The translations under genes and the position numbers were made by a program. Below, in pieces: positions 42,997-52,168 of a DNA stretch of 64,000 bases (positions are counted from its first letter, which is position 1; each line of letters begins with the position of its first letter). The notes below the pieces were generated by a model. It was not told the origin of the DNA, searched no databases, and was given only the letters and a program-made list of their open reading frames with translations. Source of the DNA: Chitinophaga oryziterrae (GTDB lineage: Bacteria > Bacteroidota > Bacteroidia > Chitinophagales > Chitinophagaceae); the NCBI RefSeq assembly GCF_009758125.1, contig NZ_WRXO01000009.1:124001-188000 (forward strand), given 5' to 3'.

Positions 42997-43536
42997 ATGT
43001 TGCCGCTCAACAATACAGATATAGTTACCGGGGTCCGGAACAGGGATAAACATGTGTTCGAAATTATATTCAACCAGTTTTCACCATCCATGTTCAGCAT
43101 TGCCTTGCGTTATCTGCGCGATCATGACGAAGCGCAGGATATCGTGCAGGACGTGTTCATGAACCTGTGGCGCACAGCCGATAACCTCGACGAACGCGCC
43201 CCCATTCAGCATTACCTGGCCAGGGCCACTGTTAATACCTGCCTTAACCGCATAAAAAAAGCCCAGCGCCAGCAACAATACTCCAGGGAACAGCAACTGA
43301 CCGCCGAACCCACCGTAGAACATTTGTTACTGGAACATAAGGAGTTAGAAGCCCAATACCACTCTATCCTTGAGAAATTGCCTGAACAGTGCCGCCGCGT
43401 TTTTGAAATGAGCCGCTTCAAAGGGCTCTCCCCGGCAGAAATTGCCCAGCAACTGAACATTTCCATCAATACTGTATATACTCACCTTACCACCGCGTTG
43501 AAAAAAATCCGGTTGGGATTACTGAACCAACAGTGA
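42997..43536 (+). CDS. FecI-type ECF sigma factor
   Basis: 179 residues. Region 2 is clear (ALRYLRDHDEAQDIVQDVFMNLWRT, then HYLARATVNTCLNRIKKAQR) and region 4 ends with MSRFKGLSPAEIAQQLNISINTVYTHLTTALKKIRLGL. The gene leads FecR and a SusC receptor, the standard trans-envelope signalling arrangement: substrate bound by the receptor is signalled through FecR to this sigma factor, which transcribes the locus. Confidence 0.93.
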   Translation: MLPLNNTDIVTGVRNRDKHVFEIIFNQFSPSMFSIALRYLRDHDEAQDIVQDVFMNLWRTADNLDERAPIQHYLARATVNTCLNRIKKAQRQQQYSREQQLTAEPTVEHLLLEHKELEAQYHSILEKLPEQCRRVFEMSRFKGLSPAEIAQQLNISINTVYTHLTTALKKIRLGLLNQQ

Positions 43537-43602
43537 AACCCTGAATTTTTATTTCAGGAAGACTAATGGTAAGGATATTTTTGATTGTATTAATAATAAG
43601 AG

Positions 43603-44577
43603 ATGAAACAGCAGCAACCTGATATCGATGTCGTTATCCGCTACCTGGAAGAACCAGGGCAAGAGGAGCATAAACGTTCACTGGATGAATGGTTACAGCT
43701 GGATGCTGCCAATCTGGATATATTCCTGGAAACGAAAGCATTATGGCAGGGAGAAATCCTGCCCGCTCCTTCTTCTTATAATACAGCACAACAATGGCAG
43801 GTACTGGACGCTAAACTGACACCTGTAACCAGCACCCCGCTTATTCCGCTACAAACGGAAAAACGCCCGGTAAAACGATACTGGTGGGCAGCCGCAGCAA
43901 CCATCGCGCTGCTGGCAGGCGCCTTCTCCTTAATGCGTCAGCCGCTTTACATCGCACAACAAACCGCTCAGAATACAGATAGCCTCCTGTTACCCGATGG
44001 TACCAAACTCTATCTCAACGCCCACACCAGCGTAAAATACCCCCGCCATTTCAAAGGGAACAGCCGGGAAGTATTTGTACAAAAGGGGGAAGTATTCGTT
44101 GACGTAAAACATATGCCGGAGAAACCCTTCTCCGTACATCTTAAAAATGTAGACATCCAGGTACTCGGTACCTCCTTTGACGTGAAACAAACCGCCAAAG
44201 GTGTGAACGTATTCGTGCAGAGCGGTAAAGTAAAAGCCATCTATAAGAACTCAAAGAGATCCGTTATACTCACTCCCGGAGAAGAAGCCGAAATGCTCCT
44301 GGCCGAAACGACCATCAGCACAAAACATCACCGGAATAATAATCCTATCGCCTGGAAAACCGGGTATCTTACCTTCGACGATGCTCCACTTGCTGAAGTG
44401 GCCCACGTACTGGAAGATTATTACAAAGTACATATCGTACTGAAGAATGAAGCCCTGGCAGATAAAAAACTGCTGGCTACCTTCCACAAGGAATCTATTT
44501 CCGAGGTGATGGACATCCTGTCCAAAACCCTGCAGGTACATACCGTGCAAAAAGACAGCCTGATAGAAATTTACTAG
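43603..44577 (+). CDS. FecR-type anti-sigma/sensor protein
   Basis: 324 residues. A short cytoplasmic sigma-binding domain (~1-85) is followed by one membrane helix (WWAAAATIALLAGAFSL, ~93-109), a periplasmic FecR domain (LLPDGTKLYLNAHTSVKYPRHFKG, then GTSFDVKQTAKGVNVFVQSGKV) and a DUF4974 C-terminal domain (LTFDDAPLAEVAHVLEDYY). DUF4974 is structurally like the STN domain of the receptor it contacts. It sits between the sigma gene and the SusC gene, 12 bases ahead of the latter. Confidence 0.94.
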   Translation: MKQQQPDIDVVIRYLEEPGQEEHKRSLDEWLQLDAANLDIFLETKALWQGEILPAPSSYNTAQQWQVLDAKLTPVTSTPLIPLQTEKRPVKRYWWAAAATIALLAGAFSLMRQPLYIAQQTAQNTDSLLLPDGTKLYLNAHTSVKYPRHFKGNSREVFVQKGEVFVDVKHMPEKPFSVHLKNVDIQVLGTSFDVKQTAKGVNVFVQSGKVKAIYKNSKRSVILTPGEEAEMLLAETTISTKHHRNNNPIAWKTGYLTFDDAPLAEVAHVLEDYYKVHIVLKNEALADKKLLATFHKESISEVMDILSKTLQVHTVQKDSLIEIY

Positions 44578-44589
44578 TCGTCTACAGAC

Positions 44590-47500
44590 ATGCAGGATAC
44601 TCAACAGGCATTCCGTAAGGCGGCTTTTATAAAGCACTGCTACATTTTACTCTTTTGTATATGTATCAGCTGTTCCTATGCCCATGCATCAGCCTTCCAG
44701 GACAGTGATACCATAAAGGTGACACTGAAGGTAAATAAGATGAGCCTTAAACAAGTACTCCGCCTGATAGAAAAACAAACCGGCCTCACCTTCGCCATCT
44801 CCTCCTCTATCGTTGAAAATACTAAAGACATTTCCATACAGGTGCAACATCAACCCTTAAAAGATGTGCTCCGCCAGATATTTACGCCCGGTCAGTACGC
44901 CTGGGAAATCAGGAATAAACAAATTATCATTTACCCTTCTTCCCAGGCTCCACCCCTGCAAGGCATTCCCAACCGCCCTATCAGCACAGAAACTGAAAAA
45001 TTCTATGTAAGCGGAGTCGTCTCAGATGGAGAAAGGCCACTACCTGGCGTTTCCATCCGGGAAAAGGGCACACATAATGGGGTAAGCACCAGCGAAAACG
45101 GCCGGTACAGATTACAGGTCACCAACGGACAGGCAACCCTCTCCCTCTCCCTCATCGGTTACGAAACCCTGGTGGTCCCCTTAAAGGAACGCCATACCGT
45201 AGATGCGCTGCTACAGGGAGATACCAAAATATTGAACGACCTCGTGATCATCGGCTATGGCATCCAGAACAAAGCCAATATCACCGGCTCTATTACCAAA
45301 GTAGAAGGCCGCCGCCTTAAAAGCAGGCCCGTTACCAACGTCATTGCTGCGTTACAAGGCACGGCTCCGGGATTATTAGTAACAAGGAACAACGGGCAAC
45401 CAGGCAAAGAAGGATTTAACATCCAGATTCGCGGATTGTCATCTGTTAACAACAGTGACCCACTGGTGCTGGTAGACGGTGCTCCCGGCTCTATTGCTCT
45501 CATGAACCCCAACGATATAGAATCCGTTTCCGTATTAAAAGATGCTGCTGCTGCTTCTATCTATGGTCCGCTGGCTGCCAGCGGCGTGGTATTAGTCACC
45601 ACCAAAAGAGGCAAATCCGGCCCGGTCAGCGTTGAATATAACAGCCTTTTCGGTGTAGAAAAGCCCATCAACCTGCCCGAAAGGATGCACTCCTGGCAGG
45701 CGGCCGCGCTGCAAAACGAAGCCCTGCAAAATGCAGGACGCCCTGCGGCATGGACTCCCCTGGAAATGGCCATGATGCAGGACGCCTCCATCAACTTCAC
45801 GCCCAAAACTGATGGCAGCGGTAACTACAATTATTATGATGATATCAATCCTATAAAAAACGTTACACGTAATAACAGCAATACTTCCACCTATAATATC
45901 AGCGCCAGAGGCGGTACCACAGATCACCAGTTCCTATTGTCACTGGGACAGTTTTCCCGCCAGGGCCTGTTTAATATTGGCTCCGACAATACTTCCAGGA
46001 CTAACCTGCAATTCAATATCAACAACCGCCTGAATGAAGTACTCAGCCTGGAAACCAGCATCCAATACGCCAAAAGCAACACAAAATCACCGGGATGGCG
46101 GGTAGACGGGAAAAATGGCATCCTCAATTCCCTCTATCAGCAACCAGGCAATGTACCGGTATATGTGCCGGGTTCCGATCAATACACTGCTGGCTACAAC
46201 AGCTACGCTTTACTAAAGGATGCGGGTAAACGCGACGAACAAACATCCTTTGCCGATGCAGTATTTACCCTCAAAGCAGAAAACCTGCTAAAAGGACTGA
46301 CACTCAAAACAGTATACAGTCCACAAGTAAATAACTACTACGATGGCCTTGGTAAAAAGACCATCCGCTTCTATGATAACAGCGGTTTAATTAATAGCGT
46401 CAATGACCCGAACTCTTTAAAAAGGGGACGCCTCCTGGAAGTCCAGCATAGCCTGCAACTCTTAGCGGATTACGACCTTCCGGTGGGTAAAAAGACCAGC
46501 GTACACATATTAGGTGGTTACGCCTTTGAAAGCCATTACCAGCACCAGAAGATCACCTCCGCTACAAATGTATCTCCCGGTGAACTGGCACAACTTTCTT
46601 TCAATGATCCCGAACGATATACCAACTATCACTTTAAAGGTGCGGGTACCCTGTCGTCCCTGTTCACACGTATCAACTATAATTACAACGATCGCTACCT
46701 GTTAGAAGCTAACCTGGTGGCCGCTAAACTATTGTTCAACAGTTCCCGTATCCCGGAACTCGACCGGCAGCACCTCTTCCCTTCTTTCTCTGCCGGCTGG
46801 CGACTGAATAACGAGAAATGGTTTGCTTCTGCCTTCCCTTTCTTCGACGAATTCAAACTCCGCGCTTCCTGGGGAATGCTGGGCAGCTATAACTGGCGTA
46901 CCAATCTGAACGACTTTAACTACTACGATCAGCTCTACCATCCTAACGTTTACCCTATCACGTCTTATACCGATTTTGACCGCTATATCCCCGGTAATAA
47001 TAACTGGGAAACCATCACCACCGCCAATGGCGGACTAGATATGGCTTTCTTCAAAGGCCGCCTGAACATCAACGCGGACTACTTCGTAAAACATAATCCG
47101 CGCATGCAGATTGCGACCCAGGAACTAATGACGAACCTCTTAATAACACCTGTATTTTACTCAGCAGTAATGCGCTCATGGGGATGGGAACTCAACCTGG
47201 GCTGGCGCGATAACAGAGGCTCTCTCAGCTATTGGGTAAATGCCAACCTCTTCGATGATCAGAATAAAATAGAACGCAGTAATGGCAATCCTCCCTGGCT
47301 GCCAGGTAATAACCACGGACTCGACGGACTTCCATACAACTCGATCTTAGGATATAAGAGCGAAGGATATTTTCAGAATAATAATGAGGTGACCAATCAC
47401 GCTTATCAGGGTATGAACACCGCTGCCGGAGACCTCCGTTATACAGATGTAAACAACGACGGGAACATTAACAGCGGCAATGGTACCAAAACAGATCATG

Positions 47501-48003
47501 GCGACCTGGTATACCTGGGCAGCTCACAGCCCCGCTACTCTTATGGCTTTGATGCGGGTTTCTCCTGGAAAGGACTGGATTTCTCCGTGTTCTTACAGGG
47601 TATAGGTCAGCGCAAAGTACTGGTTCAGGGTAAATACAGCATGCCCTTCGTGCAGGACTGGCAACAGCCCTGGGTGATTCACCAGAACTCCTGGCGTCCG
47701 GATAACCCCGACGCTGCTTTCCCTCGCCTGTATGCAGGCTATAACCAGAACCTGGCCTCCTCTTCTTTCTGGGTAATGAATGCTGCTTATATAAGATTGA
47801 AAAATCTCCAGCTAGGCTATACCTTCCATTTTGCCGAAAACCGGCCTTTAATCAAGAGTATCCGGATCTACTTCTCCGGACAGGACCTCTGGGAAGTTAA
47901 CAAGATGAAAATCAAATATTATGATCCCGAGCAGGCTACCAGCAACGGATATCAGTATCCCTTCTTCCGGTCTTTCACGATGGGGGTAAACGCCACTTTC
48001 TAG
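44590..48003 (+). CDS. SusC/RagA TonB-dependent receptor with STN domain
   Basis: 1137 residues. After a signal peptide (to about residue 36) comes an STN signalling domain (~45-105, KMSLKQVLRLIEKQTG), then a carboxypeptidase-regulatory domain (~134-205), the plug (IIGYGIQNKANITGSI, NIQIRGLSSVNNSDPLVLVDG, KDAAAASIYG) and a beta barrel ending in phenylalanine (FTMGVNATF). It imports a polymeric nutrient energised by TonB and signals through STN to FecR. No SusD lipoprotein gene follows: the next gene is on the other strand. The substrate cannot be predicted. Confidence 0.95.
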   Translation: MQDTQQAFRKAAFIKHCYILLFCICISCSYAHASAFQDSDTIKVTLKVNKMSLKQVLRLIEKQTGLTFAISSSIVENTKDISIQVQHQPLKDVLRQIFTPGQYAWEIRNKQIIIYPSSQAPPLQGIPNRPISTETEKFYVSGVVSDGERPLPGVSIREKGTHNGVSTSENGRYRLQVTNGQATLSLSLIGYETLVVPLKERHTVDALLQGDTKILNDLVIIGYGIQNKANITGSITKVEGRRLKSRPVTNVIAALQGTAPGLLVTRNNGQPGKEGFNIQIRGLSSVNNSDPLVLVDGAPGSIALMNPNDIESVSVLKDAAAASIYGPLAASGVVLVTTKRGKSGPVSVEYNSLFGVEKPINLPERMHSWQAAALQNEALQNAGRPAAWTPLEMAMMQDASINFTPKTDGSGNYNYYDDINPIKNVTRNNSNTSTYNISARGGTTDHQFLLSLGQFSRQGLFNIGSDNTSRTNLQFNINNRLNEVLSLETSIQYAKSNTKSPGWRVDGKNGILNSLYQQPGNVPVYVPGSDQYTAGYNSYALLKDAGKRDEQTSFADAVFTLKAENLLKGLTLKTVYSPQVNNYYDGLGKKTIRFYDNSGLINSVNDPNSLKRGRLLEVQHSLQLLADYDLPVGKKTSVHILGGYAFESHYQHQKITSATNVSPGELAQLSFNDPERYTNYHFKGAGTLSSLFTRINYNYNDRYLLEANLVAAKLLFNSSRIPELDRQHLFPSFSAGWRLNNEKWFASAFPFFDEFKLRASWGMLGSYNWRTNLNDFNYYDQLYHPNVYPITSYTDFDRYIPGNNNWETITTANGGLDMAFFKGRLNINADYFVKHNPRMQIATQELMTNLLITPVFYSAVMRSWGWELNLGWRDNRGSLSYWVNANLFDDQNKIERSNGNPPWLPGNNHGLDGLPYNSILGYKSEGYFQNNNEVTNHAYQGMNTAAGDLRYTDVNNDGNINSGNGTKTDHGDLVYLGSSQPRYSYGFDAGFSWKGLDFSVFLQGIGQRKVLVQGKYSMPFVQDWQQPWVIHQNSWRPDNPDAAFPRLYAGYNQNLASSSFWVMNAAYIRLKNLQLGYTFHFAENRPLIKSIRIYFSGQDLWEVNKMKIKYYDPEQATSNGYQYPFFRSFTMGVNATF

Positions 48004-48016
48004 ATACCTACCTCTT

Positions 48017-48056
48017 TCATACCTCCGTCATGTCTCCTTCATGTCTCCGTCATACC
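48017..48056 (+). repeat. 11-base tandem repeat, about 3.6 copies
   Basis: Units TCATACCTCCG, TCATGTCTCCT, TCATGTCTCCG and a partial TCATACC lie head to tail right after the SusC stop codon. Just downstream, ATAACCATG-like words also recur. It could be a remnant of slippage or a small binding array. Confidence 0.6.
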
Positions 48057-48208
48057 TAATGCATGGTTTAAGCATGAACCCCGTATTAACCATGTATAAC
48101 CATGCATACCCCACCCTTAGATCACCCGTATTAACCGCTCACTTTTCCCACAAAAAGCAAAAGCCCCTTACGGAGCTTCATCTTTATAAAATCTGATAAT
48201 AATCTGAC

Positions 48209-49147
48209 CTAAACCGCCAGTTCCGGTTTCTTCCCGGCCAGCAGGTACAACACCGCCATACGAATGGCTACCCCATTCTCCACCTGGTTCAGTATAATGG
48301 AATGACTGGAATCCGCTGCATCGGAGCTTAACTCCACCCCACGATTAATAGGCCCGGGGTGCATGATCACGATCTCTTTCTTCAGACTATCCAGCAGCGC
48401 CTTGTTCACTCCATAAGCCAGGGAGTACTCGCGCAAAGAAGAGAACAGCGGTGTATTCTGCCTTTCCAGCTGAATACGCAGCACATTCGCCACATCACAC
48501 CATTCCAGCGCTTCCCGGATATTATAGCTCACATTCACGCCCAGTGCTTCCGCCATATGCTTGGGAATCAGTGTAGGAGGCCCTACTACTGTTACTTCTG
48601 CGCCCAGTTCCTTCAGGCAGTAGATGTTGGACAGGGCCACCCTGGAATGCATGATATCCCCGCAAATAGCCACTTTCTTACCCGCCACACTGCCCAGCCT
48701 TTCCCGGATAGAGAAAGCGTCCAGGAGCGCCTGTGTAGGGTGTTCGTTGATACCGTCGCCGGCATTCACGATGGGAACCTGTATATGTTTGGAGAGAAAA
48801 TGCGGGGCCCCGCTGGCAGAATGCCGCATCACCACCATATCCACTTTCATGGACAGGATGTTATTCACGGTATCAATCAGCGTTTCGCCCTTGGAAACGG
48901 AAGACCCTGATGCGGAAAAGTTCACCACATCAGCACCCAGCCGCTTTTCCGCCAGCTCGAACGAGATGCGGGTACGCGTAGAATTCTCAAAAAATAAATT
49001 AACGATCGTTGTATCCCTCAGCGTAGGAACTTTCTTAATTGGTCTTTGTAAAACCCCTTTGAAGGTGTCGGCTGTTTGGAAAATAAGCTCTATATCCTGA
49101 CGCTTCAGATTGCGGATCCCGAGGAGATGATTTACTGATAATGACAT
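48209..49147 (-). CDS. pyrB: Aspartate carbamoyltransferase, catalytic chain
   Basis: 312 residues. It joins carbamoyl phosphate and aspartate in the first committed step of pyrimidine synthesis. The carbamoyl phosphate motif STRTR is at 56-60, and DGINEHPTQALLDAF and the C-terminal HPGPINRGVE motif are present. Its regulatory partner PyrI is absent from the neighbourhood, so the enzyme is probably of the PyrI-independent type controlled through PyrR, whose gene lies 55 bases upstream in the same operon. Confidence 0.97.
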   Translation of the reverse strand: MSLSVNHLLGIRNLKRQDIELIFQTADTFKGVLQRPIKKVPTLRDTTIVNLFFENSTRTRISFELAEKRLGADVVNFSASGSSVSKGETLIDTVNNILSMKVDMVVMRHSASGAPHFLSKHIQVPIVNAGDGINEHPTQALLDAFSIRERLGSVAGKKVAICGDIMHSRVALSNIYCLKELGAEVTVVGPPTLIPKHMAEALGVNVSYNIREALEWCDVANVLRIQLERQNTPLFSSLREYSLAYGVNKALLDSLKKEIVIMHPGPINRGVELSSDAADSSHSIILNQVENGVAIRMAVLYLLAGKKPELAV

Positions 49148-49202
49148 TTAAGATGCAAATATAAATGACCTGATTAGAAAACCCAAAATCAAATTCCAGT
49201 GA

Positions 49203-49730
49203 TTATTCTATGATCACTTCGTCTTTACCGTCCCGTTCTTTCCACCGTACCCTAACCTTCTCGGAAATAATGGCATCGATGGTACGGCCGATATAATCTG
49301 CCTGTATAGGCAACTGCCGGGTAAAACGACGGTCTATGAGTACCAGTAGTTCCACTGCAGACGGTCTGCCATAGTCCAGCATAGCGTCTAATGCCGAACG
49401 GGTAGTACGGCCGGTGTAGAGCACATCATCTATCAGGACCACCTTTTTATTCTCTATGGAAAAATCGATCGCAGTTTCATTGGGCACATGCAATTCTGTG
49501 CCTTTATTAAAATCATCCCTGTAAAAAGTAATATCCAGACGGCCATAATTAATATGTACATCAGGTAATAACTTCCGTAAAGTGCGATAGATACGGTCTG
49601 CCAGGAAAATCCCCCTGGGCTGTAAGCCGATCAGCACAGTATCTGAGAAGTCCAGGTGATTCTCTATTAACTGGTGACAAAGCCTGTCTACGGTAATCGC
49701 TACTTGCGTCCCATTCAGTATGGTCTTCAA
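49203..49730 (-). CDS. pyrR: PyrR bifunctional regulator/uracil phosphoribosyltransferase
   Basis: 175 residues. The PRPP-binding motif VLIDDVLYTGRTTRSAL is intact, as are LQPRGIFLADRI and RRFTRQLPIQADYIGR. PyrR binds pyr mRNA leaders in Gram-positives and has weak uracil phosphoribosyltransferase activity. No PyrR-type anti-terminator structure was recognised in the short leader here, so its regulatory role in this organism is uncertain. It is the first gene of the pyrR-pyrB operon. Confidence 0.95.
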   Translation of the reverse strand: MKTILNGTQVAITVDRLCHQLIENHLDFSDTVLIGLQPRGIFLADRIYRTLRKLLPDVHINYGRLDITFYRDDFNKGTELHVPNETAIDFSIENKKVVLIDDVLYTGRTTRSALDAMLDYGRPSAVELLVLIDRRFTRQLPIQADYIGRTIDAIISEKVRVRWKERDGKDEVIIE

Positions 49731-49749
49731 AGTTTGCAGTTTTAGGCGT

Positions 49750-49780
49750 CAAAAATAATGATTAATGACCGGGGATAAAA
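49750..49780 (-). promoter_or_regulatory. pyrR-pyrB promoter
   Basis: TTTT (49777-49780), 19 bases, then TATTTTTG (49750-49757) on the minus strand, 20 bases before the pyrR start. Confidence 0.65.
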
Positions 49781-49844
49781 GTTTATTGCAAACCTAAAAT
49801 ATCATCTCCGGAATCTACGTACATTTAGTAATACATATTTTGAT

Positions 49845-50351
49845 ATGAAATACTTAATCATGTTCTCGCTATCCTTCTTATTATTTGCCTGCAAATCAAA
49901 GTCCCAGATAAAAGTGGGTGATAAAGTACCGGTTTTCCAGTTAAAAGACCAGGATGGTGTTACTTTCGACCTTGCAACAGTGCTGGGTAAACAGCCTTTA
50001 GTGATCTATTTTTATCCAAAGGATGAAACCAGCGTATGTACAAAAGAAGCCTGCTCCTTCCGCGATTCATATGAGAAATTCACTAAATATGGGGCAAAGG
50101 TGATAGGAATTAGTTCCGATGGAGTAGCCTCTCATAAAAAGTTTGCTACACATCATAATTTAAACTTCACACTCCTGAGTGATTCCGATGGTAAAGTACG
50201 TAAGTTGTTCGGAGTGCCTAAAACCTTTGTAATCCCGGGCAGGGTTACTTATGTGATTGATAAAAACGGTGTGGTAGTGCATGAATTCAACTCACTGAAA
50301 GATAGTGAGAAACACGTAACTGAAGCACTGGCTGCTTTAGCAAAAATGTAA
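49845..50351 (+). CDS. Peroxiredoxin (PrxQ/Bcp type) with lipobox
   Basis: 168 residues. A hydrophobic N-terminus ends in FACKSK with a lipobox cysteine at residue 16, so the protein is probably lipid-anchored in the envelope. The peroxidase domain has VCTKEACSFRD: the peroxidatic cysteine is followed five residues later by the resolving cysteine, the atypical 2-Cys Bcp/PrxQ pattern. It reduces peroxides, taking electrons from thioredoxin-like proteins. Membrane-bound Bcp forms are less common than cytoplasmic ones. Confidence 0.9.
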   Translation: MKYLIMFSLSFLLFACKSKSQIKVGDKVPVFQLKDQDGVTFDLATVLGKQPLVIYFYPKDETSVCTKEACSFRDSYEKFTKYGAKVIGISSDGVASHKKFATHHNLNFTLLSDSDGKVRKLFGVPKTFVIPGRVTYVIDKNGVVVHEFNSLKDSEKHVTEALAALAKM

Positions 50352-50373
50352 ATGAACGGTTGCCATAAAAACT

Positions 50374-50412
50374 AAAGCTCCGTTAGCAAATCCTGTCTAA
50401 CGGAGCTTTGTT
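50374..50412. terminator. Terminator after the peroxiredoxin gene
   Basis: A 13-base stem (50374-50386 with 50397-50409) around a 10-base loop. It lies between converging genes. Confidence 0.85.
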
Positions 50413-50434
50413 TATTTAACCGGAGTATTAATCA

Positions 50435-52066
50435 CTATGCTTCTTTCAAAAACGGATACCTGTAATCTACTGCAGGTACGAACGTTTCTTTAATCGTTCT
50501 TGCGCTCAGCCAGCGGTAAAGGTTCAGCATGGAACCTGCCTTATCATTGGTACCGGAAGCCCTTGCACCACCAAAAGGTTGCTGACCTACAACAGCACCT
50601 GTTGGTTTATCATTGATGTAGAAGTTACCCGCACTGTTCACCAGCTTTTTAGTGGCCAGATCAATGGCGTAACGGTCCTGGGAAATAATAGAACCCGTTA
50701 ATGCATACATAGATGAGCTATCTACCAGCGCCAGTGTTTCTTCAAATTTCTCTGCATCGTATACATAGATACTCAGCACAGGTCCGAAGATCTCTTCACA
50801 CATGGTTACGTATTTCGGATCGGTCACTTCAATCACGGTAGGCTCAACAAAGTAACCTTCGGATTTATTATAACCACCGCCCGCAATGATCTTCGCAGAA
50901 GAAGAAGACTTCGCGTTATCTATATATTTAGCGATCTTATCAAAAGAACGTTCGTCGATCACTGCATTCACGAAGTTGCTGAAATCTTCTACAGTACCCT
51001 GTTTCATCGTTTTCAGATCAGCTACTAATTTCGTTTTCACCGCTTCTGCAATATTAGATGGCAGGTACGCACGTGAAGCAGCAGAACATTTCTGTCCCTG
51101 GTACTCAAAAGCGCCACGGGCCAGTGCGGTCGCTACCACGTCCACATCCGCAGATTTATGCGCGATCACAAAGTCTTTACCACCGGTTTCACCCACAATA
51201 CGCGGATATGCTTTGTATTTGCTGATATTGTTACCAATGCTGGCCCACATATGCTGGAATACAGCTGTAGAACCGGTAAAGTGAATGCCTGCAAATTCAG
51301 GATGAGAGAAGCAAACATCCCCTAAAACAGGGCCATCCGCATATACCAGGTTGATCACACCGGCTGGTAGCCCTGCTTCTATCAGGATCTGCATGGTTAC
51401 ATTGGCGGCAAACACCTGCGTATCTGCTGGTTTCCACACCACTACATTACCGCACATGGCAGCAGAAGTAGGCAGGTTACCTGCAATAGCCGTAAAGTTG
51501 AACGGCGTAACAGCCAGTACGAACCCTTCCAGCGGACGGTATTCCAGGCGGTTATGAATACCCGCGGAACTTACCGGTTGCTGGTTATATATTTCAGAGA
51601 GATAATGAACATTAAAGCGGAGAAAATCTATTAACTCGCAGGCGCTGTCAATCTCTGCCTGATAGGCATTCTTGCTCTGTCCCAGCATAGTGGCCGCATT
51701 CATGTGATAGCGGTATTTGGTCGCCATCAGTTCTGCTGCACGTAAAAATATGGCGGCACGTTGTTCCCAGGGAGTGTCCGCCCACTGTGAACGGGCAGCC
51801 AGGGCGGCGGCGATGGCATCATTCACATGGGTAGCATCACCATAATGGAAATGCCCGAGTTTGTGTTTTATTTCATGTGGCGGACGAAGGTCCTTTGTTT
51901 TACCTGTACGCACTTCTTTCCCCCCGATATACATAGGGATATCAGCCTGTTGCGACTTAAAAGCGGCCAGTTGTTTTTTCAACGCGTCCCTTTCGGGAGA
52001 ACCTGGAGTATAGCTGTAAACCGGCTCATTGGCAGGTGCAGCAAAGTGGAAATAAGCGTTATGCAT
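50435..52066 (-). CDS. pruA: L-glutamate gamma-semialdehyde dehydrogenase
   Basis: 543 residues from the ATG at 52066; the frame is open to 52132, but those residues have no family counterpart. It oxidises glutamate semialdehyde to glutamate in proline degradation. The catalytic cysteine lies in GQKCSAASRAY and the general base in VGETGGKD; FTGSTAVFQ is the cofactor-binding stretch. There is no proline dehydrogenase domain, and putA/prodh is not adjacent. An inverted repeat with 12-base arms (52109-52143) lies in the leader. Confidence 0.95.
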   Translation of the reverse strand: MHNAYFHFAAPANEPVYSYTPGSPERDALKKQLAAFKSQQADIPMYIGGKEVRTGKTKDLRPPHEIKHKLGHFHYGDATHVNDAIAAALAARSQWADTPWEQRAAIFLRAAELMATKYRYHMNAATMLGQSKNAYQAEIDSACELIDFLRFNVHYLSEIYNQQPVSSAGIHNRLEYRPLEGFVLAVTPFNFTAIAGNLPTSAAMCGNVVVWKPADTQVFAANVTMQILIEAGLPAGVINLVYADGPVLGDVCFSHPEFAGIHFTGSTAVFQHMWASIGNNISKYKAYPRIVGETGGKDFVIAHKSADVDVVATALARGAFEYQGQKCSAASRAYLPSNIAEAVKTKLVADLKTMKQGTVEDFSNFVNAVIDERSFDKIAKYIDNAKSSSSAKIIAGGGYNKSEGYFVEPTVIEVTDPKYVTMCEEIFGPVLSIYVYDAEKFEETLALVDSSSMYALTGSIISQDRYAIDLATKKLVNSAGNFYINDKPTGAVVGQQPFGGARASGTNDKAGSMLNLYRWLSARTIKETFVPAVDYRYPFLKEA

Positions 52067-52108
52067 TCTCAGAAAGATTTTGTTGTTGTATCTTGTTGTA
52101 ATTAGAAT

Positions 52109-52143
52109 GTGCTGATAATTTGAGCAAGTCAATTCATCAGCAC
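52109..52143. other. Inverted repeat in the pruA leader
   Basis: GTGCTGATAATT pairs with AATTATCAGCAC-like bases in 52130-52143, with one bulged base and about 10 bases of loop. No T-tract follows on the minus strand, so it is more likely a regulator site or mRNA structure than a prfB terminator. Confidence 0.45.
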
Positions 52144-52168
52144 ATCCATTAATTGTAAAATTAATACT

